DNA of 36,775 nucleotides, taken from contig WELB01000415.1 in assembly GCA_009602725.1 (NCBI GenBank), positions 5,375-42,149 on the forward strand. Direction: 5' to 3'. Positions within the stretch are counted from its first letter, which is position 1, and the number at the start of each line of letters is the position of its first letter. A program made the translations under genes and the position numbers. Shown here piece after piece: positions 17,028 to 28,178 of the stretch. The notes under the pieces were generated by a model. It was given only the letters and a program-made list of their open reading frames with translations, searched no databases and was not told where the DNA came from. The stretch comes from Spirogloea muscicola (Eukaryota > Streptophyta > Zygnematophyceae > Spirogloeales > Spirogloeaceae).

Positions 17028-20000
17028 ATGGCGGCGCTGCAAGCACCATGCTGGCGACCTGTGCTGCTGCTCTGGTTACTGTGCTCCTTGCTCGTCTTGG
17101 GTGAGAGCTCCGTCTTGAGAAGTTGGTGCCCCTTGATCGTGCTCGGCCGCGCATAAGCAGCATGCGCAGCCAGTAGTGCGAGCACGTCCTCAGATGCACT
17201 CCAGGTTCTCGTTGCTAGCTTTGCGTGCTCGCGTGCTTATCCAAAGCCACTGCTGCTCCCATGCAGGCGCCTCCAATGAAGCTCCTATCGGAGCTCCATG
17301 GCTCGCACCCCTTGGATCTCCATTGGCCTCACCGGTTGAGGCCCCGGTGGCGGCACCAGAAGCCGGCGGGCCTACCTCCACTGTACTGGCCTCGTCAGTC
17401 ATGCCACCTCCAGCAATCACTATTGCTGGTTTGGGAAGAGCGGCCCCGCCGCCGCCGCTGAAGGCCCGGCGCATCAGCCGGCTCCGCAACGTGTCTGAGG
17501 ACGGCCCACCACCGACTCCTGCTCCCACCATGTCACCAACGCCGCTGCCGCCGGTGGCTATCCCTGCTCCAGCGCCATCGCCAACTGAAGCTCCATCACC
17601 AACACCATCGCCCAGCCCCGCTGCACCGCCCACACCAGCTCCTTCCCCATCACCGTCACAACCTCCATCATCGCCGCCGCTGCCAACCCCTGCTCCCGCA
17701 CCCTCGCCAGTGCCCTTCCCCCTGCCGCCATCGCCACCGCCGCCATCGCCACCGCCGCCGGCGCAACGCCCGCCCACGCCAGCTGCTCCCCTCCGGAGGT
17801 CGCCGCCACCGGCACCTAAGCTCTCTCCACCGCCACCAGCGCCCAAGTACTTGCCTCCACCGCCGCCCAAGCACTCGCCGCCACCGCCGTCCCCGCCCAA
17901 GAGCTCACCGCCGCCACCCAAGGGCATGCACAAGTCTCCGCCGCCGCCGCTCAAGCACTCGCCGCCACCGCCGCCGCCCAAGAAATCGCCGCCACCGCCG
18001 TCGCTGCCCAAGCACTCGCCCCCACCACCCAAGGGCATGCACAAGTCTCCGCCGCCGCCCAAGCACTCTCCGCCGCCGCCCAAACGCTCGCCGCCACCGC
18101 CGAAGCGCTCGCCGCCACCACCCAAGGGCATGCACAAGTTTCCGCCACCGCCCAAGCGCTCGCCGCCGCCGCCCAAGCGCTCGCCGACGCCGCCCAAGAG
18201 GCCGCCACCGCCGCCGCACTCGCCGCCCCCTGCCGCACCAATCCGGCGATCGCCTTCACCGCCCCCCATCTCTCCTCCCCCAGTGCAAGGCCATGGAGAA
18301 GGTAAGAGTGACATACTCACCACTTGGAGCTCTGAGCAGTCTGAGCAGCTAATTGCATCATCTATTGGTGCCATCCCATCTGCCTGACAGTAAACTTAGA
18401 TGAAATAGTTGATTCTTAGCAGATCCTCTGCCTCATTAACCATACTCAGTGCCAATTGTCCTGGTGATGCACTGCAGGTTGCAGCGCAAACCGCGTCACG
18501 ATCGAAGTCAATTCACCCGATGACATCAAAAAGCGAACGGGGTACCTGAGCACTCAGACAGTTGTGCTGGTACTCCAGCATGACATCACAGTACCCTCAA
18601 CGCTACGCCTGGACAAGTCGTACTCATGCACAATCATGACATCGCAGGGCGCCAACACCTACACCATCCGCACACAGAATGACAGGAGTGTGGCGGTCTT
18701 GATCACCGGCGTGCAGCACTTCCTGATGGTTCGCGTGAGCGTATATGTGCCCATTGTCGTCGACAAGTCCCCATCACCCTGCCCATACAAGGTCTACCAG
18801 CACCTGCAGATCGGCTATTGCCCTGCTGTGGTCATCAGCTACTCAAACCTCGTTCAGATTGTCAAAGGGAACTTCGATGGCGCAATCCACCTCTTCACAA
18901 GCACCAACTCTCTCATTGACTCAAATACCATAAGAACACATGACTTCTCTGTCATTGTCGGCGGCACTGGCGGCGGCAAGTGGACAACGGCAAAGATGAA
19001 TCACGTCGTCAGCAACAACCACATTTCTGGAGAGATTGTAGGCATCAATGTTGCATACGGGGCTGTGGGCGTTGAAGTCTCCAACAACTACATTACCGAT
19101 TTCATTTTTGCTGGCATCTCCCTTGGACGAGGTGTTCACAACACCGGCGATGGTAAGCCCGCACGCTGAACATGTGATGACCTGCACATGTTTCCTCGCG
19201 CCTCCCAGTGCATTCACCTAAATTGCCCTGCTTTACTTATAGGAGTTCATATCCAGCAGCTAATGGACGTCCTCGTGTGCCACTTGCAGCAATGTTTATC
19301 ACCCTATCTAACAACTACATGGACATCAAGTCAGAAACACCTTACATTCCTGATGCTACCGGAATCTACATGGTCACCCACTGGATCAACCCAGGTTAGT
19401 GAATAGGAGAATCAATGTCGCCTGTGACAAGTGCAATGTGCTGTGCTTGACTCTTAATTGCTGCTTTGCGCTCTGCAAGCATGCCCCAATAGTCACACTT
19501 GTGCTGTTGATTGATGTTAACACCTGTATACTTCGATCTGGTGCAGGCAATCACCTCAAATGCAACTATGTCGTTGGAAGCATCCCGCACTGCGTTTACC
19601 TCGACTTTGCCAGCTCAGGCTACCAGATTGATGGGCAAGTGTGCATTGGAACTGGGAACGGCTTGAAGGCCAATACGGGCCACAACAACAACATTCTCGG
19701 CATGGTCATAGCAGACCCGTATGCACAACCTGGCTACATTGCTCCACAGCTAAACTGGAACTGTGTCAGTGACCCTGGCATCTCCTGGGATTCTGATCGC
19801 CGGAAGTACTTTGACACCCCAGACTTTCAGAAGGTCAGTCCATCTATATCCTCATAAGCCTCACTTGGTGATGCTTGCTACCACCAGAGCTTTCACCATG
19901 CAAAGCAGTTCGCTTCTGCTTCAAGTGTCCAGTAAACTGACCTTCCTAGCTCCTGTTTTATGTCCAGGCCTACCCGTGGCTTCAGGACTTCTGCAAAATC

Positions 20001-20518
20001 ACACATGTCAACGGCCACAACTGCAACGCCCCTGGGGGCTTGACGCGAGAGCAAACTGGCGGTTGCAGCGGCATGCCCACGGGCAACATTTGGGAGGTGA
20101 GGCCACGTGGCAGTGTTCACCTCACAATGTTAGGCCATCTTGACTAATTTGAAGCTTTTATTATATAGCTGAGAAGGTAGCACATGCATACTGCAGTCGA
20201 CTGACCTTCCGGTTGCTTTCCATGATGCAGTCTGTTGTGCTTGCTGGGAAGACCAAGCATGTTCCAGAGTTCTATGGGTTGACCCTTTTGCCAGCATTGG
20301 CCGATGTCAACACCATCGAGTACCTCATGTACCCGGGCGCCAGTGCCTTTGCAGTTAACGCCATAAATGGGCTCCAATTCAATGATCCTGCCAGGAACGA
20401 CTACGGTCTCAGGCCAAACTCGCCAATTTACCAAACGTTCCCCCACTTCCCAAGCTGCCCAATTGACAATACAGGACCCAAATATGTGCCAGAGAGCTAC
20501 TACTACTTGAGGTTTTGA
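17028..20518 (+). CDS. Secreted proline-rich protein with beta-helix-like domain (paralogue 1)
   Basis: Seven exons: 17028-17100, 17267-18301, 18478-19152, 19257-19394, 19547-19833, 19968-20096, 20231-20518. They total 2625 nt (874 aa). Residues 1-25 form a signal peptide (LLLWLLCSLLVLG). Residues about 26-369 are a stalk rich in SPPPP and APSP, with KGMHK spacers, like algal hydroxyproline-rich wall proteins. From about residue 370 (GCSANRVTIEV) a 505-residue domain has the alternating short beta/Asn pattern of right-handed beta-helix proteins (VVSNNHISG, VEVSNNYITD, ITLSNNYMD). Its C-terminal module contains GYIAPQLNWNCVSDPGISWD, NGHNCNAPGGL and FNDPARNDYGLRPNSPIYQT, with several cysteines. 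Probably it is secreted to the wall or matrix. Whether it is an enzyme (lyase- or epimerase-like) or a structural protein is unknown. The paralogue at 23854-27231 confirms the exon structure. The acceptor at 19256 was chosen for phase and homology. Confidence 0.9.
17740..18235 (+). repeat. Coding tandem repeat: Ser-Pro4 stalk with KGMHK spacers
   Basis: Dense SPPPPK and HSPPPP units come from CCGCC-type codons. A longer unit with PPKGMHK(S/F)PPPP recurs three times, starting near 17917, 18028 and 18121 (about 95-110 bp apart). The array probably changes length by slippage or unequal crossing over. The minus strand is one long open frame only because of this composition. Confidence 0.85.
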
Positions 20519-21630
20519 TATGCTAGCCTGTCTTGCAGGATCACAGTGCAGTTACCTCTCCTATCTCCCTTAACCAGTGTTGTGTGCAGTTACTGTCTCC
20601 CACTCCCCCCCTGGCATGAGATCGTCTTTAGCGACCTACCTGTCCTTTGACGTAGCCCAGGGCAAGCGCAGACATTGTCACATAGAACGGCGACAGAGTT
20701 TCCATTCTGTCCATTTCACTTTCTGTAGGGTCACTGGACCAATATCCAAGCCGATGGTGCCTGCACCACGTGCTTGGCTCTTGGTCCACTTACCGTAGGA
20801 AAGGACAAGTTGAGACAGTATAGCAAAACTTCAGTGACTATTTATGATCACATATGACTTGTCTCCTTGATTCTCAAATGTTATCAATAACCTATCTCAA
20901 AATCTACTCTGATGTTCTTCCCACCCTAACAACTCACCAAGTATCCGAAGTTTGGCATGAGAAGTAAGAAACTTCTGCTGCAAATTTTGAACACAACAAT
21001 GATCATCATTGTTAAATTATTCACAGATTCACAGATAAAACTATGTCGACATTACTTTTATGTTAGATGTAACCTATTGCACACGTCACTAACTAAACAT
21101 TGACTTTCTCAATATAACTTTCTAATATGGTTCACTAAACACTTCCTTTGTTCACACAGCCACAACACACATCGACAAGCTGTCACATCTGTAAAAAGAT
21201 TGAGTTTATCGGTCAAATCTATTGTACCAATGTATCACTACAATCTGGTTGTCATACTAATGTCAAAAGTATTAAAATATTCAAAAGTCATTTCTATTTT
21301 ACAACTTATCTCTTAATTCCACATTGCAATTTTCTTGGAAGGAGAAAGGCGAGCTGACAACTGTCATTACAAAATTGCAAAACTTACGCTGTGGAAGTAC
21401 GTGGCAATGCTCTGGCGTACCTTTCTCCTCTCAGCTGGAGTACTGCCTTGTGGCGGGTGGTTGTCCATCCCAAGCACTCGACCTAATAAGGACGTATTCA
21501 ACAGCTCCTACCTGCGTGTCAGGGGCCAAACGCTACATTCACAATATTTCCGTTTGCTGGCTATGCCCTGCCATTTCATCTGTCACTGCAATTTGTTCAC
21601 GATCACTGCCTTCTTGGAGGAGGAAAGATC
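20519..21630. other. AT-rich intergenic, 3' flank of paralogue 1
   Basis: Clearly AT-richer than the genes. A TGTAA-type signal (GATGTAACC) lies near 21065, but it is far from the stop and unproven. I recognise no gene. The frames at 21324-21740 lack family motifs and run into a repeat tail. Confidence 0.5.
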
Positions 21631-21631
21631 T

Positions 21632-21740
21632 TTCTTTTGTGTGCTTCTTGGTGCCTCTCGGCCCTTTGCACCTTGCTCGTTCTTTGGGCTGGCCTCTCAC
21701 AGCCATTGCCTTACATTGAACGAGCTGTTTCTCGTCTAGG
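21632..21740 (+). repeat. Hairpin tail module
   Basis: CTCGGCCCTTTGCACCTTG, then CTTTGGGCTGGCCTCTCACAGCC, then a terminus GAGCTGTTTCTCG. It has the same layout as the other 3'-end tails, without ORF sequence. Confidence 0.65.
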
Positions 21741-22619
21741 CTATGATGCCGATCCTTCAGAAGCTCTACCCAACGGTTGGAGCTGTTATTCTTCTACCAA
21801 CCAGGCCAAATCCAGCACCGTGGTGCGTGCTCAACCGTTTACCCGGTAGTGGTGGACACTTTGCGCCGGACGACCCTCACATCTGCAAGTGACGACGGCC
21901 ATGTAAGTGATCTACAGTACTGCATTGTCTTCGAGTGTCATTCCTTTGCCGCCCGGCATTCAACTTAGTACCAGATCGAGCAGGAAGTGCTTGTGATGTT
22001 CACTATATGAGCTTCTGACGTCTTATTGCAACTAGTTAAGGTAGTTCCAGCATCCTGACTTATGACAAGAACCTGACTTTGAATGCAGTGGTTTACAAGA
22101 AGCAAATTTGTGCTATGACAGTGAGTCAAAGTGGCCAAGTAAACAGGCATGTATCAACAAGCAGATTGTTGATTTCTGCTTATGACTTTTCTACTTCATT
22201 GTACACTGCAGGCCTTCAGTCTGCACAGAATTCTGAACTTACATGACTGTGGATCTAGGGTTTAAGATTTGTGCGGCATGAAGTTCTCTACTTCTATGCC
22301 AATAGAGGGCTTCAGAACTGCTCTGGAAGTGAGCATACATGAACATGCAAAGAAGAGGTGCAGTGACTGATATAGACATCAACTGAAACTCAGATCAGTT
22401 GTATTTTGACAACCGATCAATGCTTGACAAAGGTTTTCAAAGCATTCCCTGTCAAAAATTGCACATACATTGGTGAGGTGTAATTATTGTCTGCTTCGCA
22501 TGGGGCCAGCCGAAGCTTGTATCTCATGTTCAAGATGCTGTGTTAGGTGTTGAAGGTCAAAAAGTCTGATTGGTGGACTGTGTTATGTGTGAGATTCAGC
22601 CCTTCTACACTAGGAATTG
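21741..22619. other. Intergenic, nothing recognised
   Basis: Mixed-composition sequence between the convergent paralogues. No ORF with splice support, no RNA gene and no clear repeat is visible. Confidence 0.5.
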
Positions 22620-22850
22620 AACAGCTTTTCCAATATAAGGCAGTGGCTGTGAAAAGCTAGCCCAAAGGAATGTACAAGGTCTGAAAGGGCCGGATGGTGC
22701 CAAGTGCAGAATACTGTTCTTCAAGACGTCAGCAAGTGGGCGCTTTAGTCAGCAAGTGTAAACCAGAAGAAGGCGGAAAATCGTCGCCCTAACAAAGCCC
22801 GGAGGCAGCAGCCAAGGCGCGACCTGCACGCAAGTGGACGGCAAATGCTA
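22620..22850 (-). mobile_element. Family D LINE-like 3' end, diverged
   Basis: It parallels 15198-15400: GGTCTGAAAGGGCCGGATGG, then GACGTCAGC(A/T)AGTGGG, then TAGTCAG, then GGAGGCAGCAGCCAA and CACGCAAG(C/T)GGACGGCAA. The ORF end is degraded. Orientation is inferred from the copy at 15.3 kb. Confidence 0.6.
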
Positions 22851-23853
22851 AGAACATTTCTCTTTGAAGATTGATAGCATGGGAGTACTACCAACATCAC
22901 TTGTTTAGAAGGTGGTTTAGTGGGTGCAGTGACAGAAGAGCGTGCTGATCGGAAAGGATATCCTGTTGGGAAGACTGTTGCATGTCCTGAACCAACAATT
23001 GTTTCACATACTGCGTTCCACAAGGAACTTAAATGGGTCCACTTCGAGTATTGCACTGTTCTTGAAAAGTACAGGTTTTCCACTAACTGAGAGTTTCACT
23101 GAAAGCAATCTTCATTTTCATTGGTACAACCGATGATATACAGTAACTTCGCATTGTACCAGTGTTCTTCTTGTTGCATTTTACCCCCACGATTCACTTT
23201 CAAGATGTTTACATTCATGATATTTACCTACTTGCTTGTAGTTTTGATTCACAACGATGCAATTTTAAGTTTCCCTTTCTTCGTGTGGTGCTATATTACT
23301 TAAGAATGAAACATACAAATGTATGTTACTAATGATAATACGACATACTGAAGATATTTGGATGAAATTTGTAAGTTTGGAGTTCTGTTGAGATTACATG
23401 GTACTGTTACATGGTTGTGTATTACAAGCTGGAGCTACTTTCTGCAACTTCACTCTCTTGGGTTCACTTAGTGATGACATGTGGTTTGGCAAATGATGTA
23501 AAGTGCAGCTTGTGCAGTATAAATCAAACCGTTGGCTGATAGTGTGCATTGTATGAGTTAGAAGCACTATTGTTAGGTCCACAAGATTGAGTGCTAGTAG
23601 ATGGTCAACGGCCAACTAAACGGATATGGGTTGTTAAGTATTCCCTACTCTACCTTTAGAACTTACAAATCCGTACAAGTTGGCTTTTGACCGTCGACTG
23701 CATTAACACTACCATATCAAGATGGAAAGAGCTTCTACAGCAGCTAGTAGTCTGCGTACAAGGGTCAAGGAAGTTAGGTAAGATCTTTCCAGCTTCGCCT
23801 TTTTCCATCTGTCACAGGGAGATCCGCTAGTGACATCTATGCCAAAGGTGTCT
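22851..23853. other. AT-rich intergenic, 3' flank of paralogue 2
   Basis: AT-rich unique-looking sequence. No gene, RNA or recognised repeat is visible. It should contain the 3' UTR of the minus-strand gene that stops at 23854. Confidence 0.5.
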
Positions 23854-26800
23854 TCAGCTGGCAAATTTGGTCAAGTAGAGGGAAGAGGCGACAGGTTTTG
23901 GACCATTGTCTGCTTTCGGGCAGTTGGGGAAGTTGGGGAACGTTTGGAAGATGGGGGAATTTGGGTGCAGTCCATAGTCGTTGTTGGCAGGGTCGTTGAA
24001 GCCCAGTGTGTAGTTGGCATTTGTAACCACAGCGGAGGGTCCTTTGTACTTCAGGTACTTGATGGTGTTGATGTTAGGTTGTGCAGGGAGGATGTCTAGG
24101 CCATAGAACTCGGGTATGTGACCGGAGATGGCAGCCACAATAACGCTCTGCACAATATCATGATGGAAAATGTTCAGTCATGTCTGTAGTGAGCTCACTG
24201 ATGAGCTACAGTGTAAGACCTGCGATGACTAGGAGCTTGAAGATGGAAGGTGGGAGACTAACAATTACAGCATATTACTCTGAAGTCAAGGAGTTGAGAA
24301 AGACTAACCTCCCAGTAATTTGCTGTGGGCATGCCACTGCAGTTTCCGGTTTTGGCGGCGGTGAGACCCCCCGGTGCATTGCAGTTCACGCCGTTGATTT
24401 TGGTGATGGAGCAAAAGTTGGTGAGCCATGGATATAGCTGTAAGTTCAGAAGGCAACATCTGTCAGATCTAGGCTTAACAGTCGAAGCACTATCTCTTGT
24501 AGCATCAGCACAGTACAAGGCAACAGCGCAAATGAAAGCCGAGTAAGTCAAGAGATTGCAGCAAAAATGCAGCAGCTTGAGTCGGAATCAGTGAGAAGTC
24601 AAACAAATACTGTGCTCAGTTGAGACTGCTTTCAGTTGTTCCAAGCCATGAGGATAACTCACAGCTCGAAATTGGGGTGTGTTGAAATATTGTTGCCGTT
24701 GCTTGTCCCAGGAGATGCCGGGATCCGCGACACAATTCCAGAAAAGTTGAGGGGCAATATATCCAGGCTGAGCGTAGGGCTCGGCAATAACCATACCCCT
24801 GATGTTGTTGCTGTGGCCCGTATTGATCTTCAGACCATTGCCACTGTGGATGCAGACAGTACCGTGGATCTGGACGCCAGAGGTGCCGAAGTCGAGGTAG
24901 ATGCAGTGAGGTATGCGGCCGACTATGTAATTGCAACTGAGAGTGTTATCTGCAACCGAAGACAAGGGACCAAGTCAGCACCCGGCGGCTCAATGACATC
25001 TGAGTGTACTCTGTTCAAAATCTCTAGGTGCACGGTAGTGAGTCAGACACTTGATTTGATGGGCTTTTTAACTATATGCAGCAGAGAGGCATATGTGCTG
25101 CTTACTTGGGTTGATCCAGTGCAGCACACAGTATATTCCAGCAGCATCAGGGATGACAATCGCGGTCGTGTTTAGGGCCTCAATGTAATTGTTCGCGACC
25201 ACATTGTGCATGGCTGGCACAGCAAGCAATGAGTGAACATGGCCTTAGACTGGTGAAGTGGACAGAGCAGATATCAATGTGGTCTGAAGTACTTTGGTCA
25301 AGTGAGCAAAAGTCAGTAGGAGTGCATTTGCATCGCATTCAGGATAAGGGGTTAGAGAAGGAATGGTCAAGAACGTTCAGGGGCCAGAGAGGAGACTACT
25401 AATGGACTTACCATCTCCAGTATTGTGAGCACCACGACCGAGAGTGACTCCAGAGAAGATGAACTCGTCAATGTAGTTGTTGAGGATGTAGATGCCAGTA
25501 GCACCATAAGCAACGCTCACGCCAGTCACGTAGCCCTGGATCCTGTTGTTACTGACCACGTTGTTCATGAGGCTGGTTGTCCACTTGCTACCGCCTGTGT
25601 TGCCGATAATTATTCCCCAGTCCAAGGTGGCAATGTGGTTGCTGTCGATCAGAGTGTTGGTGCTGCGGAAGAGATGGATGCCCCCATCTAAGGTCGCCCT
25701 CGTGATCTGGACGCGGTTGCAGAGGTCGATGGCCAGCGCTGGGCAGAATGTGGGCTCGATGTACGCAAACACCTTGTACGGGCAGGGCTTTGGCGAGGTC
25801 CCATTGATGATGGGTATGTGGAGATTGGTGTCCATCATGAGGAAGTTGTTGACCTGGGAGAGCAGCAGCACGGGCGCCTTGTCGCTCTGGGACTTGATGG
25901 TGTGGGGTTTGCTCGAACTTGACCGCAAGATGGTGCATGAGAAGGACTTATTGAAAGTTATGGTGGACGGGGTTGTGACATCATTGAGGAGCTGGAGCTC
26001 GACGGTCTGCGTCGCGGGCCACTTTAGCCGGCTATTGATGTCATTGATTGTGCGGACGCTGATGATCACCTTAGTCGCACTGCAGCCTGGAAGAACAGTC
26101 GAACTTGCAATCAGGTCAGCCTCGAGAGATAATACATGGTCAGGTCTTCTAAGTCAAGAGTCGCCCAATATGTGTATATATATATATGGGTGTACATTTA
26201 GGAGCTCTTAATATGACAGCAGATGGCACTGCAAGTTTCCGATTCTGCTCGAGGGCTTGTGAGAATCCTGGGCCTGGTTTTACCTGAGGTGCCAGGGGAA
26301 GATGGCTGGGCAGGTGGAGGGCGGAGGCCCGTAGACGGTGGGGGAAGTGCCGGGAGCGATGGCGGCAGCCGAGGTGGCGGATGCGGCGGCGGCAGCGACG
26401 GTGACGGCGGATGCGGCGGCGGCGGCGACGACGACGACGGCGGCGGATGCGGCGGCGGCGGCANTGATGATCACCTTAGTCGCACTGCAGCCTGGAAGAA
26501 CAGTCGAACTTGCAATCAGGTCAGCCTCGAGAGATAATACATGGTCAGGTCTTCTAAGTCAAGAGTCGCCCAATATGTGTATATATATATATGGGTGTAC
26601 ATTTAGGAGCTCTTAATATGACAGCAGATGGCACTGCAAGTTTCCGATTCTGCTCGAGGGCTTGTGAGAATCCTGGGCCTGGTTTTACCTGAGGTGCCAG
26701 GGGAAGATGGCTGGGCAGGTGGAGGGCGGAGGCCCGTAGACGGTGGGGGAAGTGCCGGGAGCGATGGCGGCAGCCGAGGTGGCGGATGCGGCGGCGGCAG

Positions 26801-27231
26801 CGACGGTGACGGCGGATGCGGCGGCGGCGGCGACGCCGTGGGAGGCGGCAGCGGCGGCGTTGTTGGCGGCGGCGGCGGCGGCGAAGGATTTGGCGTTGGC
26901 GGTGTGGCAGTTTGCGAGCGCAGGCGGACGATCTTGCGGGGCTGCAGCTGCGCCGTCGCTGCACAACGCCATGGCCGCCAGCACCAAGCAACGGCTAAGC
27001 AAAGGGGACAAGCTCTCATTTCGCGTCGTTCCAATTCGTTTCTTCTGCCGCGGCGGGCCGGCCATGGCTGCCGCCGCTAGAGCTGCGCCACAGCGGCCGA
27101 GCTCCTGCCGTCAGAGAAGTAAGCAAGAGCGGCGTCCGTCGCCCGCTAGCGGCTCGGCTCTCACCGCCCAGAGGGGAGGCCGCTGCGCAGAGGAGCAGCA
27201 GCAGCAGGGCGAGCGCCTTCGCGGGCGCCAT
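23854..27231 (-). CDS. Secreted proline-rich protein with beta-helix-like domain (paralogue 2)
   Basis: Seven exons on the minus strand: 27231-27165, 26958-26689, 26086-25412, 25243-25106, 24949-24663, 24437-24309, 24147-23854. They total 1860 nt (619 aa). Exon 1 is a signal peptide (MAPAKALALLLLLLCAAAS) ending at the same GTGAGAGC donor as paralogue 1, also in phase 1. Exon 2 gives QPRKIVRLR, then a stalk of only about 65 residues rich in PPPP and SPPP. The domain begins GCSATKVIISVR and matches paralogue 1 throughout: LGRGAHNTGDG, GYIAPQLFWNCVADPGISWD, NGVNCNAPGGL, FNDPANNDYGLHPNSPIFQT. Exons 3-6 are exactly the same lengths as in paralogue 1. An N at 26464 joins two exact copies of the exon 2/intron 2/exon 3-start region (26060-26430 and 26465-26835). 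I used exon 2 from the right copy and exon 3 from the left. The role is as uncertain as for paralogue 1. Confidence 0.88.
26060..26835. repeat. 371-bp exact direct repeat around an N (likely misassembly)
   Basis: 26060-26430 and 26465-26835 are identical at an offset of 405, separated by 33 nt of low-complexity sequence and one N (26464). Each copy holds the end of exon 2, intron 2 (with a TATATATATATATA run) and the first bases of exon 3 of the minus-strand gene. One copy gives an intact gene. The N makes an unresolved contig overlap the simplest explanation. Confidence 0.85.
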
Positions 27232-27400
27232 GGCGAGCAAGCTTCCGCCGCGGCAGCAGCAGCGGAGAGCAAGGTGCCTCCAGGCGATCTCGGCGAGCAG
27301 CGCTAGAGCGACGAGGAGCCGCAATCGGCGCCGAGGAGGAGGTGCGGCTGGCGCTGGCGGCTGGCTGCGGGGCAGTGGAAGCAGCGGCCAAGGCCTCAGA

Positions 27401-27410
27401 AGCCTTTATA
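27401..27410 (-). promoter_or_regulatory. TATA-like box upstream of paralogue 2
   Basis: The minus strand reads TATAAAGGCT, about 170 nt upstream of the ATG at 27231 and within GC-rich sequence. The position suits a core promoter with a 5' UTR of about 140 nt. No transcript evidence. Confidence 0.4.
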
Positions 27411-27854
27411 GGAGGGCCTTATGGAGGCACTCATAGCGGCGGCCATGGAGTAGGGGTCGTGCGGGGCTGGGTGGGCCGGGGCCGGGCGGCGGTGGCAGCC
27501 GCCATGGCGGAGGCCGGGAGGAGCTGCAGGCCACGGGGGGGGGGGGGGGTTTCCTTCCCCCGGGGTCGCTCTGTGGGATTCACCTGGCGCGAGATGCGGC
27601 GCTACGGACGGGGCGTGCCGTCCGGCGGCCGGAGGTACGTCCCCACTCCTGGGGACAAATGCTGCCCCAGGGGGGTAGGTGGGGTGATCAAAACTCCCCC
27701 CGCTGGACCCTCTCCACAGTATGGGCTCGCTAGTTTCTGCCCAGCATGGCCCGAGTGTTTTGTGATCAGAAGAAGCGGCACTCCCAGTGGCACTCCCAGC
27801 CTTTCCCAGCCACCAGTCAATCTGGCCGCGCATCCTTGCAGTGGGGGCAAAAGA
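27411..27854. other. GC-rich upstream region, no gene
   Basis: It contains a run of 15 G (27535-27549) and a CCGG-rich sequence. A plus-strand open frame across it has no recognisable domain and reads like composition-driven noise. Confidence 0.5.
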
Positions 27855-27953
27855 AGCAAGGGCAAGGGCTGTGAATAGCCAGCCCGAAAGAAGTGACAAA
27901 GGTTTGAAGGGGCCAAAAAACGTTTAGCAGCTACGAAGGGGCAAGAAGAAAGC
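27855..27953 (-). repeat. Hairpin tail module
   Basis: GGGCTGTGAATAGCCAGCCC, then a GACAAAGGT block, then ACGTTTAGCAGCTACGAAGG. A close relative lies at 34386-34476. Confidence 0.65.
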
Positions 27954-28178
27954 AAGCGCGGCCACATTAACAGGTGGCTAGGAGAGGCCAGCCCAAACCA
28001 CCAAGCGCGGCCAGATAAATTGGTGGCTGAGGCCAGCCCAAAAGAAGGGAAGCGCGGCCAGATTGACTGGTGGCTGGGAAAGGCCAGCCCAAAGGAGAAG
28101 CGCGGCCAGATTGACTGGTGGCTGGGAAAGGCCAGCCCAAAGGAATGGACAGTGTCTAAAGGAGCCGGAGTGTGAATG
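27954..28178 (-). repeat. Four tandem family B hairpin tails
   Basis: Units start near 27954, 28014, 28051 and 28098. Each reads AGCGCGGCCAGATTGACTGG (or a variant), then TGGCTGG(GAAA)GGCCAGCCCAAA. This is the reverse complement of the family B 3' terminus. Only the last unit continues into GAATGGACA and the CCGGAGTG block, as expected if successive copies were cut off just 5' of the hairpin. Confidence 0.8.

Noticed and set aside
17190-18374. Long minus-strand Gly-rich open frame opposite the proline-rich exon
   Set aside because: It is the antisense shadow of SPPPP codons. It has no splice-supported neighbours, while the plus strand joins in phase to a signal peptide and a conserved domain.
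21324-21965. Possible exon cluster between the convergent genes
   Set aside because: Peptides in all frames lack family resemblance, and part of the stretch is a hairpin tail.
26685-27065. Alanine-rich minus-strand frame beginning MAGPPRQKKR as the start of paralogue 2
   Set aside because: Its frame meets the next exon in the wrong phase and would hit a stop. The proline frame with the upstream signal-peptide exon matches paralogue 1 in donor sequence and phase.
27342-27878. 178-codon plus-strand frame upstream of paralogue 2
   Set aside because: It is composition-driven Gly/Arg-rich sequence running into a repeat tail. It has no domain, and it overlaps the probable promoter of the minus-strand gene.
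27954-28178. CRISPR-like array
   Set aside because: Regular short repeats are present, but in a eukaryotic nuclear context, with no unique spacers of even length and clear identity to retroelement tails.
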